DNA of 64,000 bases, taken from positions 1,240,001 to 1,304,000 of the forward strand of contig JAVLRN010000005.1 in assembly GCA_032821775.1 (NCBI GenBank), read 5' to 3'. The notes under the pieces were generated by a model. It saw only the letters and a list, made by a program, of their open reading frames with translations. It made no database searches and was not told the origin of the DNA. Each line of letters starts with the position of its first letter. Within the stretch, counting starts at the first letter, position 1. This stretch comes from Sanguinoderma infundibulare. Its lineage: Eukaryota; Basidiomycota; Agaricomycetes; Polyporales; Polyporaceae. Positions 36,373 through 46,708 of this stretch are shown here, one piece after another. A program made the position numbers and the translations under genes.

Positions 36373-39194
36373 TCATGCAACGATTCGACCGCCTTCTCCA
36401 ATGCCCAGCATTTGGATACCAGGCGTCCCAGGCGGAAGCATTTTACCTGAGCTTCCGACCCACTCCCAGACCCTCTGTTCGTCTCCACCCTCGAGTTCTT
36501 GCAGGTTTGTGCGGACATTCGCGTTCGCCTCCACGACTCGCTCAACACGTGACCACAGACGCTTCCGTTTCGAAACGTCATGAATGTCCTGCAAGACGAG
36601 ATCGCGAAGCTGCAATGAGGAGAGGAACGGCCTGTGCACAGTCACGGGGTCCGTGTGATGAGCGAGCTCCTGGTTCCGCAGACAGTCTAAAGCGACGGTG
36701 ACGAGTGCAGTGACCTGCTCGTCTTCGACCGCGCGGCGTGCCTGGCGGCGTCGCACGGTTAAGATGGACAAGACGGTCACTATACCTCCTGAAACGGGTG
36801 TGGGCCATCAGCCGAGTGAACAGCGTCGGATTAACCAATCTGAAACTGACCAATGATCGACCATCGCCACTCAGCCCATGATTCTCTGACTTTGACTCTG
36901 ACGGCACATTCCAAACTCATGACAGGTGTCTTGTGAGCTAGGAACCGTTTGCCACTGCGACACAGGATCAGTATTTGATTGGTAATAATAAACAATTCAA
37001 GAAACACGCACCTCGCATCTTCGCCCATGAAGACACCACCCCACTGTACAAGCTGCTGGACAGCTTCATTGAAGGTGTCATCTAGAGTGCTGAGCATGTT
37101 TGGCTGGGCACGCTCGTTATCAGTATTTATATCGAGGAAGGTCAATCCAACAGGGACTCACCGGAGTCTTCTCCTTGATATGCTCTCTAAGCTTCTCGAT
37201 CTCGAGGCCCCACCGCTGCGCTTCGGTCGCCTCGTCGCTTTCAGCCAATCCGAGATTCAGGCCTTCGCAAACCCTGCGCCCTCGTTCGTTCGCGAGAATC
37301 GACTCGAGAGCCTTGCCCAGGGCGCCAATATGACGCTTGCGACGAGGATCTTCAACGCACCGTGGAGGAACGGCAACCGGCCCAACGAACGGGAGGCCAT
37401 CCAAGACATAGTGGATGCCAGCATATATAAGGTCTGAGGGAGGAGAACCGGAGGATACGTGCGTGCCTCGTTCGTAAGCCTGAAGGACGCCGGTCGCAGT
37501 TTCCTTGCGGACAGTAGGAACGGGAAGGAAAGCCAGAAGCGGGTAGGGTTTCAGGATATATCCGTTCTCGCAAATGACGGAGTCTGGTGTGCAGGTAGCG
37601 TGTTTGGGACAGGGCGTGCATTCATCGGGCTGCAGGCCAGGGATCAGAGGAGGTGGGGGGCACGCCTCCGCAGGGACGACGGACGCGTCTGCATCTGCGG
37701 TAGAAGGTACCGCAGTCGGCTTCGGAGGGGGTGGAGAGGATGTATGGTCTGCATCGGTGACGTACAATGTCGTGCGGTTCTCCCGATTGCAGGTCTCGAT
37801 CACGGCCCGACGCTCCCGAATGTCGTTGAGGACCAAATTCGTGGACAAGCCAGCGTCGCAGAAACCAACCTGAGCAGACTCTTGCTTGTACTGCATAACC
37901 AGTCCCGTGGTGGTAACAAGGAGAAGAGCAGTCAGGAGACGGAAGAGCCAGTTCCCTCGCGGAGCTTCCGACGGTGTATCACGCTTGACGAAAGAACCAT
38001 CCTCGGCAATCCGTTGCGCGACAGCATCGACGCTCTCCTCGTCAAGGTCTGTTGCTTTCTCATCTACCGCGTCTTCCACTTCCGTAGGCATGTCAACACC
38101 AGCTTTGACCATGGATTCTGCGAGGCTGGGTAGGGGTGGTCGATGTTCGGACGGTGGCTCTTCCTCTTCATCGTCCTCCTTGAGATCGCGAACCATAGAA
38201 AGCTGTCGTCCCTGGAAAACTGCCGGAGGCAGCTGCGGTTCGAATTTGCTTTCCGGAGGCTTGACAGACGAGAGTCGTTCGCGTCCTTTGCCCTTGTCCT
38301 TGATTGGGGGAGGGGGGGATATCTGAGGCGGCGCGGACATCGACTTGCGTCGTGTGCCAACTGAAGACTTGCGAGCGCGGGGCCGAACAGGAGACGGACG
38401 AAGGGGCGAGGATTCTGTTCCTGATTGAAATATGTTGTTGTCCTCCCATCCGGACTCCGGATCGTCTGCGATGGGTCGAGAGACACGCCTGGCTTGCGTT
38501 CCCGCATCGGCGGCCTAAGCAATGTTCGCGGTCACCTCATGGAACTGGAGGGAGGTAAAGCACACGCACCGCCTTCTTCGGCCGCCCAACTTTGCGAACC
38601 ACAGGCTCTTCTTCCGGTTCGCTCTCTTCGACCACTGTAGGTTGTGTCGGCTTGCCAGTGCGCCTCCTGGAAGGGCCGCCTAGATTGGGTTCCGCAGTAG
38701 CGCGCCGACGCTTAGGCTACCCGACGTGTTAGATCTATGGCTGCATTGCGTGGTCACGGTGTCCAGAGGAACTCACGGGCGCGCTAGGTTCTGTTTCAGA
38801 CTGTTCATCAGGCACAGGGGTCTTGGAGAGGCGTCTGGAGCTGCGTCTGACAGGCTGTTGCCATGATGTTAGGCGGCGCGGAATGAGGAGCGTAAGCGCG
38901 GGTACATACCTTGCCCTCGTTCAGAGGTTTGCCCGTCACTCCATCAGTTATGCCATCTTGGCTGGCCTGGCTGTTCTCGCGTTTGACTCGTTCTTTCGTA
39001 AACTTCTTTGCCTTGGGCTTGATCTCGTCGTTAAAGAGTTGGACGAGCTTGGGCTTGGTGTATTGGGACGGGTACTGGACGTTGTGGAAACCAAAGACTC
39101 CTAGGAGCTGCGCGACAGTAAGAGACGAGGGATCGAAGTCTGGTTTGAGGTAATCGCCGAGAGCGATGACCTGGGCGGCGGTCATGCGCGACAT
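36373..39194 (-). CDS. Inner nuclear membrane protein of the Man1/Src1/Heh family
   Basis: Tethers chromatin and helps nuclear pore and envelope quality control. The start ATG at 39194 opens the HeH/LEM-like domain (VIALGDYLKPDFDPSSLTVA, then FGFHNVQYPSQYTKPKLVQL). A long basic/acidic nucleoplasmic linker follows (38900-38000), with KRKSRPRARKSSVGT-type nuclear-targeting character. Membrane segment 1 is at about 37960-37890 (WLFRLLTALLLVTTTGLVMQ). The lumenal part has a Cys-rich patch (CTPCPKHATCTPDSVICENG) like other Man1 proteins. The C-terminal MSC domain ends the protein: AHHTDPVTVHRPFLSSLQLR, LVLQDIHDVSKRKRLWSRVE and VEANANVRTNLQELEGGDEQ, TGA at 36373-36375. A second hydrophobic segment (GGIVTVLSILTV) precedes this at about 36785. 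Confidence 0.92.
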
Positions 39195-39633
39195 GGGGGC
39201 AGGAACGCGTTCGGCGCGCGGAAGGACGGACGCGAGAGCGGGGAAGCGCGGAGGACGACGTCGTTTGGGTTCAGGTCCCCGCGCGTCAACCTTCCCACGC
39301 CTCGCCCCCGATAAACAAACACGCCGCCATCCCACGTCTGTCACGTGGCGTCAGACTAAATCCCCTAGTAGTAGTAGTAGTAGTAGTAGTAGGAGTGGCT
39401 TAGCCACCGCCTGCGTCTTCAGCCAGTCTTAACGTCCATGATGATTTCCGCGCAGCTTTCTGACTCATCTTTTTCAGCAGCGCAGCCATATCTTTCGCCA
39501 CATCCTTCATTTTTGGCCCCCTTCGTTACGCTCAAGGACCTGGCGCCCCCGGCTCCAACGGCCGCATTGTGGTCTCGCTCAGTGCATATATTGTTGGAGA
39601 CATCTGTAAGCTCACAACGCCCCAATCCTGACC
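39195..39633. other. Shared divergent promoter region with a TAG microsatellite
   Basis: 440 bp between the Man1-like start (-) and the O-methyltransferase start (+). It contains the TAG repeat at 39366-39392 and a CT-rich run near 39430-39530. No TATA box is obvious. Confidence 0.35.
39366..39392 (+). repeat. Microsatellite (TAG)9
   Basis: Nine perfect TAG units in the divergent promoter region between the Man1-like and O-methyltransferase genes. Confidence 0.95.
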
Positions 39634-40493
39634 ATGTCCACTCGCCCTTTCCAGTCGCTCAAAGAGACGCGCTCAATTGACGATGAGTGGGTCCGCTGCG
39701 ACGAGTACCATAACTCGTACCTCATCCCCCACGACGACGCTCTCAAGTACGCACGCAAGAACAGCGACGACAACGGCCTTCCAGAAATATCTGTCAGCGC
39801 CGCACAGGGCAAACTCCTCAACCTCTACGCGAAGACCATCGGCGCCAAGAAGATCCTCGAGGTTGGGACCTTAGGAGGGTGAGAGGACTATATTCCTCAT
39901 TACCAAGACAGTGCTAAACGATGCAGGTACTCCACTATATGGCTTGCACAGGCGCTGCCAGACGGCGGTGAGCTCATCACTCTGGAGTTCCAGGAGAAGT
40001 TCGCGAAGGTATGGAGACAGGCCAGGTTGCACTCACACAGCGACTGAGCCGAGGCCCGCCTATAGGTCGCCCAGGAGAACATTGACCACGCAGGATTGAC
40101 GTCCAAGGTCAAGATCGTCCTCGGGCCCGCCGCAGAGTCTCTGAAGAAAATCCCGGTGGGGCCCCAGTTCGATCTCGCGTTCATCGACGCCGACAAGCAG
40201 AACCTCGTCACCTATCTCCTCGAGGCCGGACGTCTCGTCAGGAAGGGTGGTATCATCGTCAGTTCCCCAAGTTCTATCAGCATCGCACGCGCACAACTGA
40301 CCGTTGGTCATAGATCGTGGACAATGTCGTCCGCCAAGGTCTCATCTTGGATCCATCTGACACTGATGAGCGAAACGTTGGTGTGCGCAAGCTGCTCGAG
40401 CACCTCAAGGACGACAAAAACGTTGATGCGACGACTATTGCCACCGTTGGAGAGAAGGGATGGGACAGCTTCGTCTACGCCATCCGTCTTTAG
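39634..40493 (+). CDS. Class-I SAM-dependent O-methyltransferase, caffeoyl-CoA O-methyltransferase-like
   Basis: Small cation-dependent O-methyltransferase of the CCoAOMT/COMT family, probably cytosolic and acting on a catechol-type substrate; the substrate cannot be read from sequence. Four exons. Exon 1 starts at 39634 and holds the family N-terminus and the SAM motif I AKTIGAKKILEVGTLGG, completed by YSTIWLAQAL in exon 2. Exon 3 carries PQFDLAFIDADKQN, where the aspartates are the metal and SAM ligands, and ends GGI before a GTCAGT donor; exon 4 resumes at IIVDNVVRQG, the second metal site. The tail is short (TVGEKGWDSFVYAIRL, stop 40491-40493). Length is about 227 residues, normal for the family. 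Confidence 0.92.
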
Positions 40494-41088
40494 TCGGCGA
40501 CTCATACGTGATAGGTATAATTCGTTGTATTTTTGCGAGAGATTGGCAAGAGATGTAAGGATTCGATAGACAAATCCTGTACTACGTACCATTTTGTGAG
40601 CGTAACACATCGTCCTTAGACTCACCTGTGAGGCGACTATAACCCATGTGACGCAAAAGGCCAATTCTTCCATCGCAACGGCGCAAGTATCACACAGCAC
40701 ACAAGAAGGACGTGGGGGCGTATCAGACCTGATTGCATTACACTAACCAGCGAACTGCCCTAATGGTGTGAGGGAGCGGGACAGGACCTTTTCCTCGCAC
40801 GCGAGTGGTAAAGTAAAAAGGCGGGGAATCACAAGATAGCAAGCAAGGGGGGGAGGAGTATCTAGAGAGCAAGTGTCTGAGTCCGAGCGCGCACGACGTT
40901 AAGCACCGATGTGAAAGCGAGGTATCGTAGTAGCAATCTACAATGCGCGAGCTGTACGTAAGTGTCCGAGCGAGCAACAAGAGTCCGAGTCGAGAGCTAT
41001 GGCTATATCGAGGGGGTCATGTCCGTGATGATCGTCATGGAGGGATCAACTCCGAGCGGGTGAGGGAATGCTAGCTGGCGAGGTCCGC
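40494..41088. other. Convergent 3' spacer
   Basis: About 600 bp between the stops of the O-methyltransferase and the cupredoxin gene. I see no coding signal; TTGTATTTTTG-like AT-rich patches just after 40493 fit a 3' end. Confidence 0.35.
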
Positions 41089-42736
41089 TTAGAGCGCGAG
41101 GACTGCGGCTGCGATGGCTGCGACACCGAGGAGCGCGGTCGAGGCGGCGGTGGAAGCAGCGCCGTTGCCCATGCTCGTGGTACTCGAGGTGGCAGCGGAA
41201 GCGGAGGAGCTAGCAGACGCCGACGCCGACGCCGACGAGGCGTTGTCAACGGCCGCGTTGACGTTCGCCATGTCGATCGGGATCATCTTGGGGGTGCTGC
41301 CGCTCAGGTCGATCGAGCCGTCGGCCTGGAGGGTCTCGGGGTTCGCACCGATGAACGCGCGCGTGTAGAGGACGTTCTCCATGACAAAGGAGTGCGACCA
41401 GTCGGGGAGGCTGGAGAGATCGATGTTCTGGCCCCAGTTCGCGGCCTTGTCGTTGCCGGCGGTGAGGTTGTTGGTGTAGACCATCATGTTGGCCATGTCC
41501 GACGAGTTGGAGACCATGCCAGACATCGTCTGACCGACGGAGGCGGCGGTCATGTAGGAAGACGGGGGGTTGATGATACCGAACATGCCCTTCTGGCAGT
41601 GACCGGGGGTACCACAGTAGTAGAACGTCGGGTTGGTGTCGTTGACAACCTGGGTGAACGTGAACGGCGCGGAATGCTCGCCTGACGCGAAGGGGGCAGC
41701 ATCGGTCTTGTTGCAGATCTCGAGAGCCGACGACTTGGTGACGGTGTGGTTCTTGGCGTTCCAGACGAACTGGATGGTGTCACCGACGGAGGCGTTCATC
41801 GCAAAGGGAACGAAGCGGAGAACACCCTGGGTGGGAGCGACGATGACGGTGTGGGTAGCGCCAGTGCCCTTGCTGCCCGAGTACGAGCCGTCGCTGGAGC
41901 CCTGAGTGGACGAGGGGGTCCAGGTCGACGGGGGTGCACCGTAGGACGCAATGCATTCTGCGCAGGGGATGAGCGATGTGATCTAAAGCACACTAAACGA
42001 TGTATCACTCACGCTGCACGCAGTCGTTGTAGCCAGAGTTACCCCAGTTGTTGCTGCCAGAGCCATACGACACAGAGCTAGTGGCGTAAGCACTGGAAGT
42101 CGTGGTCGACGCGACGTAGGCCGTGGACGAGGAGCTATCGTAGCTCGAGGAGCTGCCGCTGTTGTAGCCAGCGTTGGTGCTGTAGCCCGAGTTAGAGTTG
42201 TCGTAGGACGTGGACGAAGAGCTATCGTAGCTGGAGGAGCTGCCACTGTTGTAACCGGAGTCGGTGTTGTAGCCCGAGTTGTAACCCGAGTTGCTCGAGC
42301 TGGAGCTGCTCGAATCGTAGCCTGAGTTGGAGTTGCTGTTGTAGCCGGAGTTCGAGTTCGAGTTACTGTTGTAACCCGAGTTCGAGTTGCTGTTGTAGCC
42401 TGAGTTCGAGTTCGAGTTGTAACCGGAGTTCGAGTTGCTGTTATAACCCGAGTTGGAGTTGGAGTTGTAACCCGAGTTGCCCGAGTTGTAGCCGGTGCTG
42501 GACGAACTGCTGGCCGAGCTGCTGGACGAGGACTTGTTGTTGTTGTAGTCGCCAGAGTTGGAGTTGGAGTTGTAACCGGAGCTGGAGGAGGACGAGGAGC
42601 TGGAAGCGAGCTATTTCAATAACCCATACGAGAAGGTGCATGGATGAGCGAATACACACCTCTGGTAGTCCTGGGATGGAGCAGCGGCAGCGAAGCCGAC
42701 GAGGAGGGCGGCACCGAGGAGAGTGGAGAAACGCAT
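41089..42736 (-). CDS. Secreted GPI-anchored cupredoxin with Gly-Tyr-Asn-Ser repeat linker
   Basis: Extracellular blue-copper-type protein of the kind abundant in Agaricomycetes. The start at 42736 encodes a clear signal peptide (MRFSTLLGAALLVGFAAAAP). After one intron a long Ser/Asn/Gly/Tyr-rich repeat region (42600-42030) leads into a second intron and the plastocyanin-like domain (41960-41560): THTVIVAPTQGVLRFVPFAM, QFVWNAKNHTVTKSS with the first His ligand, and FYYCGTPGHCQKGMFG with Cys, His and the axial Met. All four type-1 copper ligands are therefore present. The C-terminus is Ser/Ala-rich and ends with a hydrophobic segment (STALLGVAAIAAAVLAL), a GPI-attachment signal. Stop at 41089-41091. 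The role is unknown; electron transfer or cell-wall copper handling is plausible. Confidence 0.88.
42249..42490 (-). repeat. Coding tandem repeat in the cupredoxin linker
   Basis: Roughly 24-bp units, read on the minus strand as variants of SGYNSNSN, repeated about seven to nine times with third-base differences between copies. The array varies in length between units (18-30 bp), suggesting slippage or unequal exchange. Confidence 0.85.
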
Positions 42737-44364
42737 TGTGAAGAACGTGAGCTAAAAGACCGTCGAGGTGTGGGTGTCGGCGTTGGACAAGGACGGGTGC
42801 GTCGATCTAGACGTGGAAAAAGTGGCCTCCCTGGAGGATTTTGCAGCTAGCGGCCCTATCAAAGGGGAGTGATCTGTTCGGACGACACGGCGGTCAGGAT
42901 AGGAACGGTGCGCGGCGCATGGCAGGGAGACATACCCCGAAGAACGAAGCGAAGGAAAGGAAAGAGAAGACGAGGTTCAACTCGACTCCGAGAAAGGCGA
43001 AAGAACGAAGGGGCGAACGAAAAGGTTGGCTGAGAGCCGGGGGCTAGGCAGGTGCTTATAACGGACACATGGACGGCTTCGGGGATTCGAGGTGGCATGG
43101 CGACAGATCACGGCTTCGATCATCCTGATTCCTCCTCGACTCGTCCGGCGTTCCTTGCAAAAGCACTGCGGCTTGCCGACCTGTCTCCCCTTCCCGCGCT
43201 GCCCAGCCAATCGCAGACGGCGCACGTCCGCTAACGGCTCCGGCCCTCTGCTGCCTCCTGCGCACTTGTCCACGTCCTCACCGAGTGGATCCCCCTCGTT
43301 GATCTGCCATCCACACAGCCTGTCCTCGCGACTGCTGCCATCACGACTTCTTGCTCGCTCTCTGCGCCTCCTCCGCTATTCTTGACACGTCCCCTCCCGT
43401 CTCACGCAAAAATAACGCGGTCGTCTTGTTCATCATCCCACCCAAATGCCACCCTTGTTTGAGTTCATCATCTCCCACATTTGTCGCCGACGTCTTCATG
43501 ACACGTTATCTATTACTTTTCAGGCGGCCTCTAGCGGCCTCTGCGGCCTTCTTTCGGCGCTATCGTGCCAAGAATACCCTCATTCGGCTTGGGGGTTCAA
43601 GCTGCTCAATCAAGCATCAGGCACCCCAATAATCATGGCCTTGATGCTTCCCACCCAGCCCAGACCACAAACGGTGCGCTCATTGGCGGGCACCGATCAG
43701 TGTTCAGTATGTCGGCTGGTCGTTCATCATGCTCACCAATGACCATTCAACGAACGAGTCGGTTCAACGACCACCATCGTCAGATGTGTGCACCAACGAT
43801 AGATGCATGGAGCACCACTCCAAATTCTTGTGGATGGTCTCAGGTGCATCCTGACACCGAGGATCCACTGAGGACGCTGAGGCAATGAACCTGGCCGCAG
43901 CGGTGGCGACAATCACAGGCCCAATCAGCTCGTTGACGTGGACATACTCTACCAATACCCCGGACAGCACAAGAGAAGACAAGGATACGATGAACCTCTG
44001 TTTCAATCCCGCGTGCACGAACGTCAATCAATCCATCCACCTTGACAACAACTGCTTCCAACCTGTACGTACATCCTAGCCTCTAACTAGTGTAACATAC
44101 ATGTCGAAAAGCTATGAGCACAATGAACCATACATCTATCACAACAGTGACAGCCGATAGATCCACAACCACAGAACCAGAACAGCCCTCTCCCACATGT
44201 TATCGTAACAACGATCAGGGCCAGCAAGTAACGGTACATGGGAGCCCTCGGGGGATTTCACCGCGAGCGCGGGTTCGAACAAAGTAAGCATTGCGAAAAA
44301 AAAACCGCAGCCCCTCCCACCCAGCATGCGGTACCGACCGTGTGCAGATCTCTATCGAATAAAC
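42737..44364. other. Intergenic region with the cupredoxin promoter
   Basis: 1.6 kb. The left part holds the cupredoxin promoter: a strong purine-rich run on the plus strand (CT-rich on the minus strand) at about 42940-43030 and a TATA-like site at 43054-43061. The remainder (43100-44360) has only short frames with no recognised domain. Confidence 0.45.
43054..43061 (-). promoter_or_regulatory. TATA-like element of the cupredoxin gene
   Basis: Reads TTATAAGC on the minus strand, about 320 bp upstream of the ATG and just upstream of a roughly 90 bp CT-rich tract (42940-43030). This TATA-then-CT-block layout is typical of strongly expressed fungal genes. Confidence 0.4.
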
Positions 44365-45765
44365 TTACAGTCTCATCGGACGCACCCCGGATGGCAAGCC
44401 CACTCGTGTGGACCGTTGCTGTCCGCGAACCCCGAGGGAAGCGCCTAGGGGAACTCCCATGTTACCCATCGGTCTTGTCGGTGCCGGCATCCGTTCTGAG
44501 ACCGGAGGTGGCCTCCGTGCCGGATGCGCGACGGGCTCGGGAGGAGGTGGAGCAGGGATCCCTTCATCTTCGTCCTCGCCAAAGCGCACCTTCGCTCGCC
44601 GCTTAGCGTCCCGCAACTCGCGCAAGCGAGACATCGACTTCGTTACGTGCTCTTCGCTGCCTGCCCGAGCCACCGACGCAGCAGAAGAGGTGGAGCCTGC
44701 CTGGTGGTCGGCAAGCGTGGGGCCGCGTGCGATCCTGGCAGTCGGGAGAGGTCTGTCTTCTCTAACAGACGTTGCGGAGCGTGAGAGGTCGGAGGGGCGG
44801 GTCTCCTGCACCAACTTCCCTTCTGACGCGCCCACTGCCCTCGCTTGATCGCGCACGCCGCGCTCGCGCTCGTCGAAGAGCCAATCAGGAAGGTCGCGCG
44901 GATCCCGCGCTTTCTCGACGTGGTACGCTTTCAAAGCGCGCGTAAGGCGGCTCTCTCCGCCGACGGGGGTTTCTGTGCAGCCCAACGATGTCCTGGTGAA
45001 CACGACGGAAAGCAAGCAGAGAGACGGGGTCACGGTACCTTCGCCGCTGTAAGCCGCAATGTTGCTAGCCCAGGCCTTGCCGACGCTGATCGTCAGGTTG
45101 TTCGCCACGCCCGTGATGCCGCCCCAGAGCGACGATCCAAAGCCGGCCGGTGGCTTCCCGTCCTTTTCGTCCTCCATGTCCATGTCCTCCATGCTCGTCC
45201 GGGAGGATGCGGTGCTCCGGGAAAACCGCTCGAAGCCGTCAGATCCGCTAGAAGACGAGGTGGTGTTCGAGAGACGGTCCACCCGCTTACGGTACGCATT
45301 GTAGTCATCAGACCTGCTGGTGGCATGGGTTGGAGGGGGGGCAGGTGCCCTGCCTCTGCGTTGGACTTCAACTATCCCCGGACCTCCAGATAGGCTTGGG
45401 AGGGGAGGAATTGGCTCGTGGCGACTATATGACGCATCGCGCAGTTCTGCCGTGCGATCGAGTGAACGAGACCGCGAGGAGGCTGTGGGCCGTCGGGAGA
45501 GCGTTCCAACCGAACGCTGAGCGCGAAGTATCCGCGGCTGGGGTGGGGGTGGAGGTGGGGGATCCTGGTAATAATGGTAACTGGTTGGGGGGAGACGTTC
45601 GCTTACGAACGTGGGGTAACGCGAGTAGCCAGACCGGGGCGGGCGTTCGCTCGCGGAACTCGGGGGTCGCGAAGGAATGTCTGATCTCGTCGGGCCCGTC
45701 GCAAACGAGCGCGCGCGAGGGGTGGAGGGCAGGCCAACACTCGGAGGGCGGCGGTGAATAGACAT
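44365..45765 (-). CDS. Mso1-like Sec1-binding exocytosis protein (tentative)
   Basis: About 440 residues in two exons joined in frame across a GTACCG...GCACAG intron at about 45047-44977. The N-terminal half is rich in Arg, Pro and Ser. Near residues 215-270 lies WGGITGVANNLTISVGKAWA followed, across the intron, by ESRLTRALKAYHVEKARDP and LPDWLFDE. This helix, then an LxRxLxxYY-like helix ending in LPxWL, is the pattern of the fungal Mso1 Sec1-binding domain, which links Sec1/SNARE complexes to the exocytic site. The rest is low complexity with a basic helix (SRLRELRDAKRRAKVRF). The start at 45765 is the first ATG. A GTAAGT overlaps the stop codon (44362-44369), so a further 3' exon cannot be excluded. 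Family assignment rests on one motif. Confidence 0.6.
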   Translation of the reverse strand: MSIHRRPPSVGLPSTPRARSFATGPTRSDIPSRPPSSASERPPRSGYSRYPTFVSERLPPTSYHYYQDPPPPPPPQPRILRAQRSVGTLSRRPTASSRSRSLDRTAELRDASYSRHEPIPPLPSLSGGPGIVEVQRRGRAPAPPPTHATSRSDDYNAYRKRVDRLSNTTSSSSGSDGFERFSRSTASSRTSMEDMDMEDEKDGKPPAGFGSSLWGGITGVANNLTISVGKAWASNIAAYSGEGTVTPSLCLLSVVFTRTSLGCTETPVGGESRLTRALKAYHVEKARDPRDLPDWLFDERERGVRDQARAVGASEGKLVQETRPSDLSRSATSVREDRPLPTARIARGPTLADHQAGSTSSAASVARAGSEEHVTKSMSRLRELRDAKRRAKVRFGEDEDEGIPAPPPPEPVAHPARRPPPVSERMPAPTRPMGNMGVPLGASLGVRGQQRSTRVGLPSGVRPMRL

Positions 45766-46708
45766 GCAAACCGCGATTGGGAAGGGAAGGCGCGAACGAG
45801 AGAGTCGGGAGACCCAGCGTGACGGCAAGTGAAGACAGTCCTGCTGTAGGCGAACGGACGAGAAAAGACCGCCCAGCGGGTGCAGTAGAAGAAGGGGAGT
45901 TCTAAAACACTGAGGAACTGTGTAACGAACGAAGGAGAGGGTTAGTGCCCACGGAGGGGCGCGAAGTTGTGGCGGGACCTACGACGCACCGTGCCAATGT
46001 TATAACAGCCAAAGTGTGGGAGCACAGACGTAATAACCGTCCACCAAGGTTCTCGTTCCTCGACTCCTGTCAGAACACTTGGAATCCCAAGGATGTGCGT
46101 GTGCGGCGCGGGACCTGAAGTCGACTTAGACAGACGTTGGGCGTAACGTAGATAGAGACGATGCGACAGAAGTGAATCAAGAGGGAGACAGGACGTTAAG
46201 TGAACTGCCAGCAGTTCGTCCTAGACCTCTCGAGAGGGAGAAAAGGCACGGCGCCGTGCAGGAGGCGAGAGGATGAGGAGAAAAGGGAGAGCCGTTTCGA
46301 TGGAGACTCGCAGTCCCAACATCCAACATCGGCTGGGCTCGCCTGGCGCGACCATCGGGCGGCAATAGACTGGCAACAGTCACAGCGTCTTCGTCGACCG
46401 CCTTCTCTTTCTTGCTCGACGCACCGTTTTCCGGGCGCAGGTATGGGCGACCGGAATGTCTCGGACATGCGCAGACGCGGCATTCGATGACGCGCGGGAT
46501 GTCTTGCGCGGTGTCGACCACCCGCTGTCGCGTGCTGATCGGTGCGAGAATGACGAGACGCTCGCGCCTTCGTCCCTATTCCGAATTCTGGCTGGCCATA
46601 TACCCAGAGTCCTCCCGCCGTCTGCGCTTTTCGCCTTCTCTCAGGCTTCTCGTATACACACGTTCCTTCCGGCCTCACCTGCCTTGGCCTTGCGTTCTTG
46701 AAAGAACC
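45766..46708. other. Shared divergent promoter region
   Basis: 943 bp between the Mso1-like (-) and sulfide:quinone oxidoreductase (+) starts. A TTATAAC element near 45998-46004 could serve the minus gene. Overlapping frames at 46170-46680 show no domain. Confidence 0.35.
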
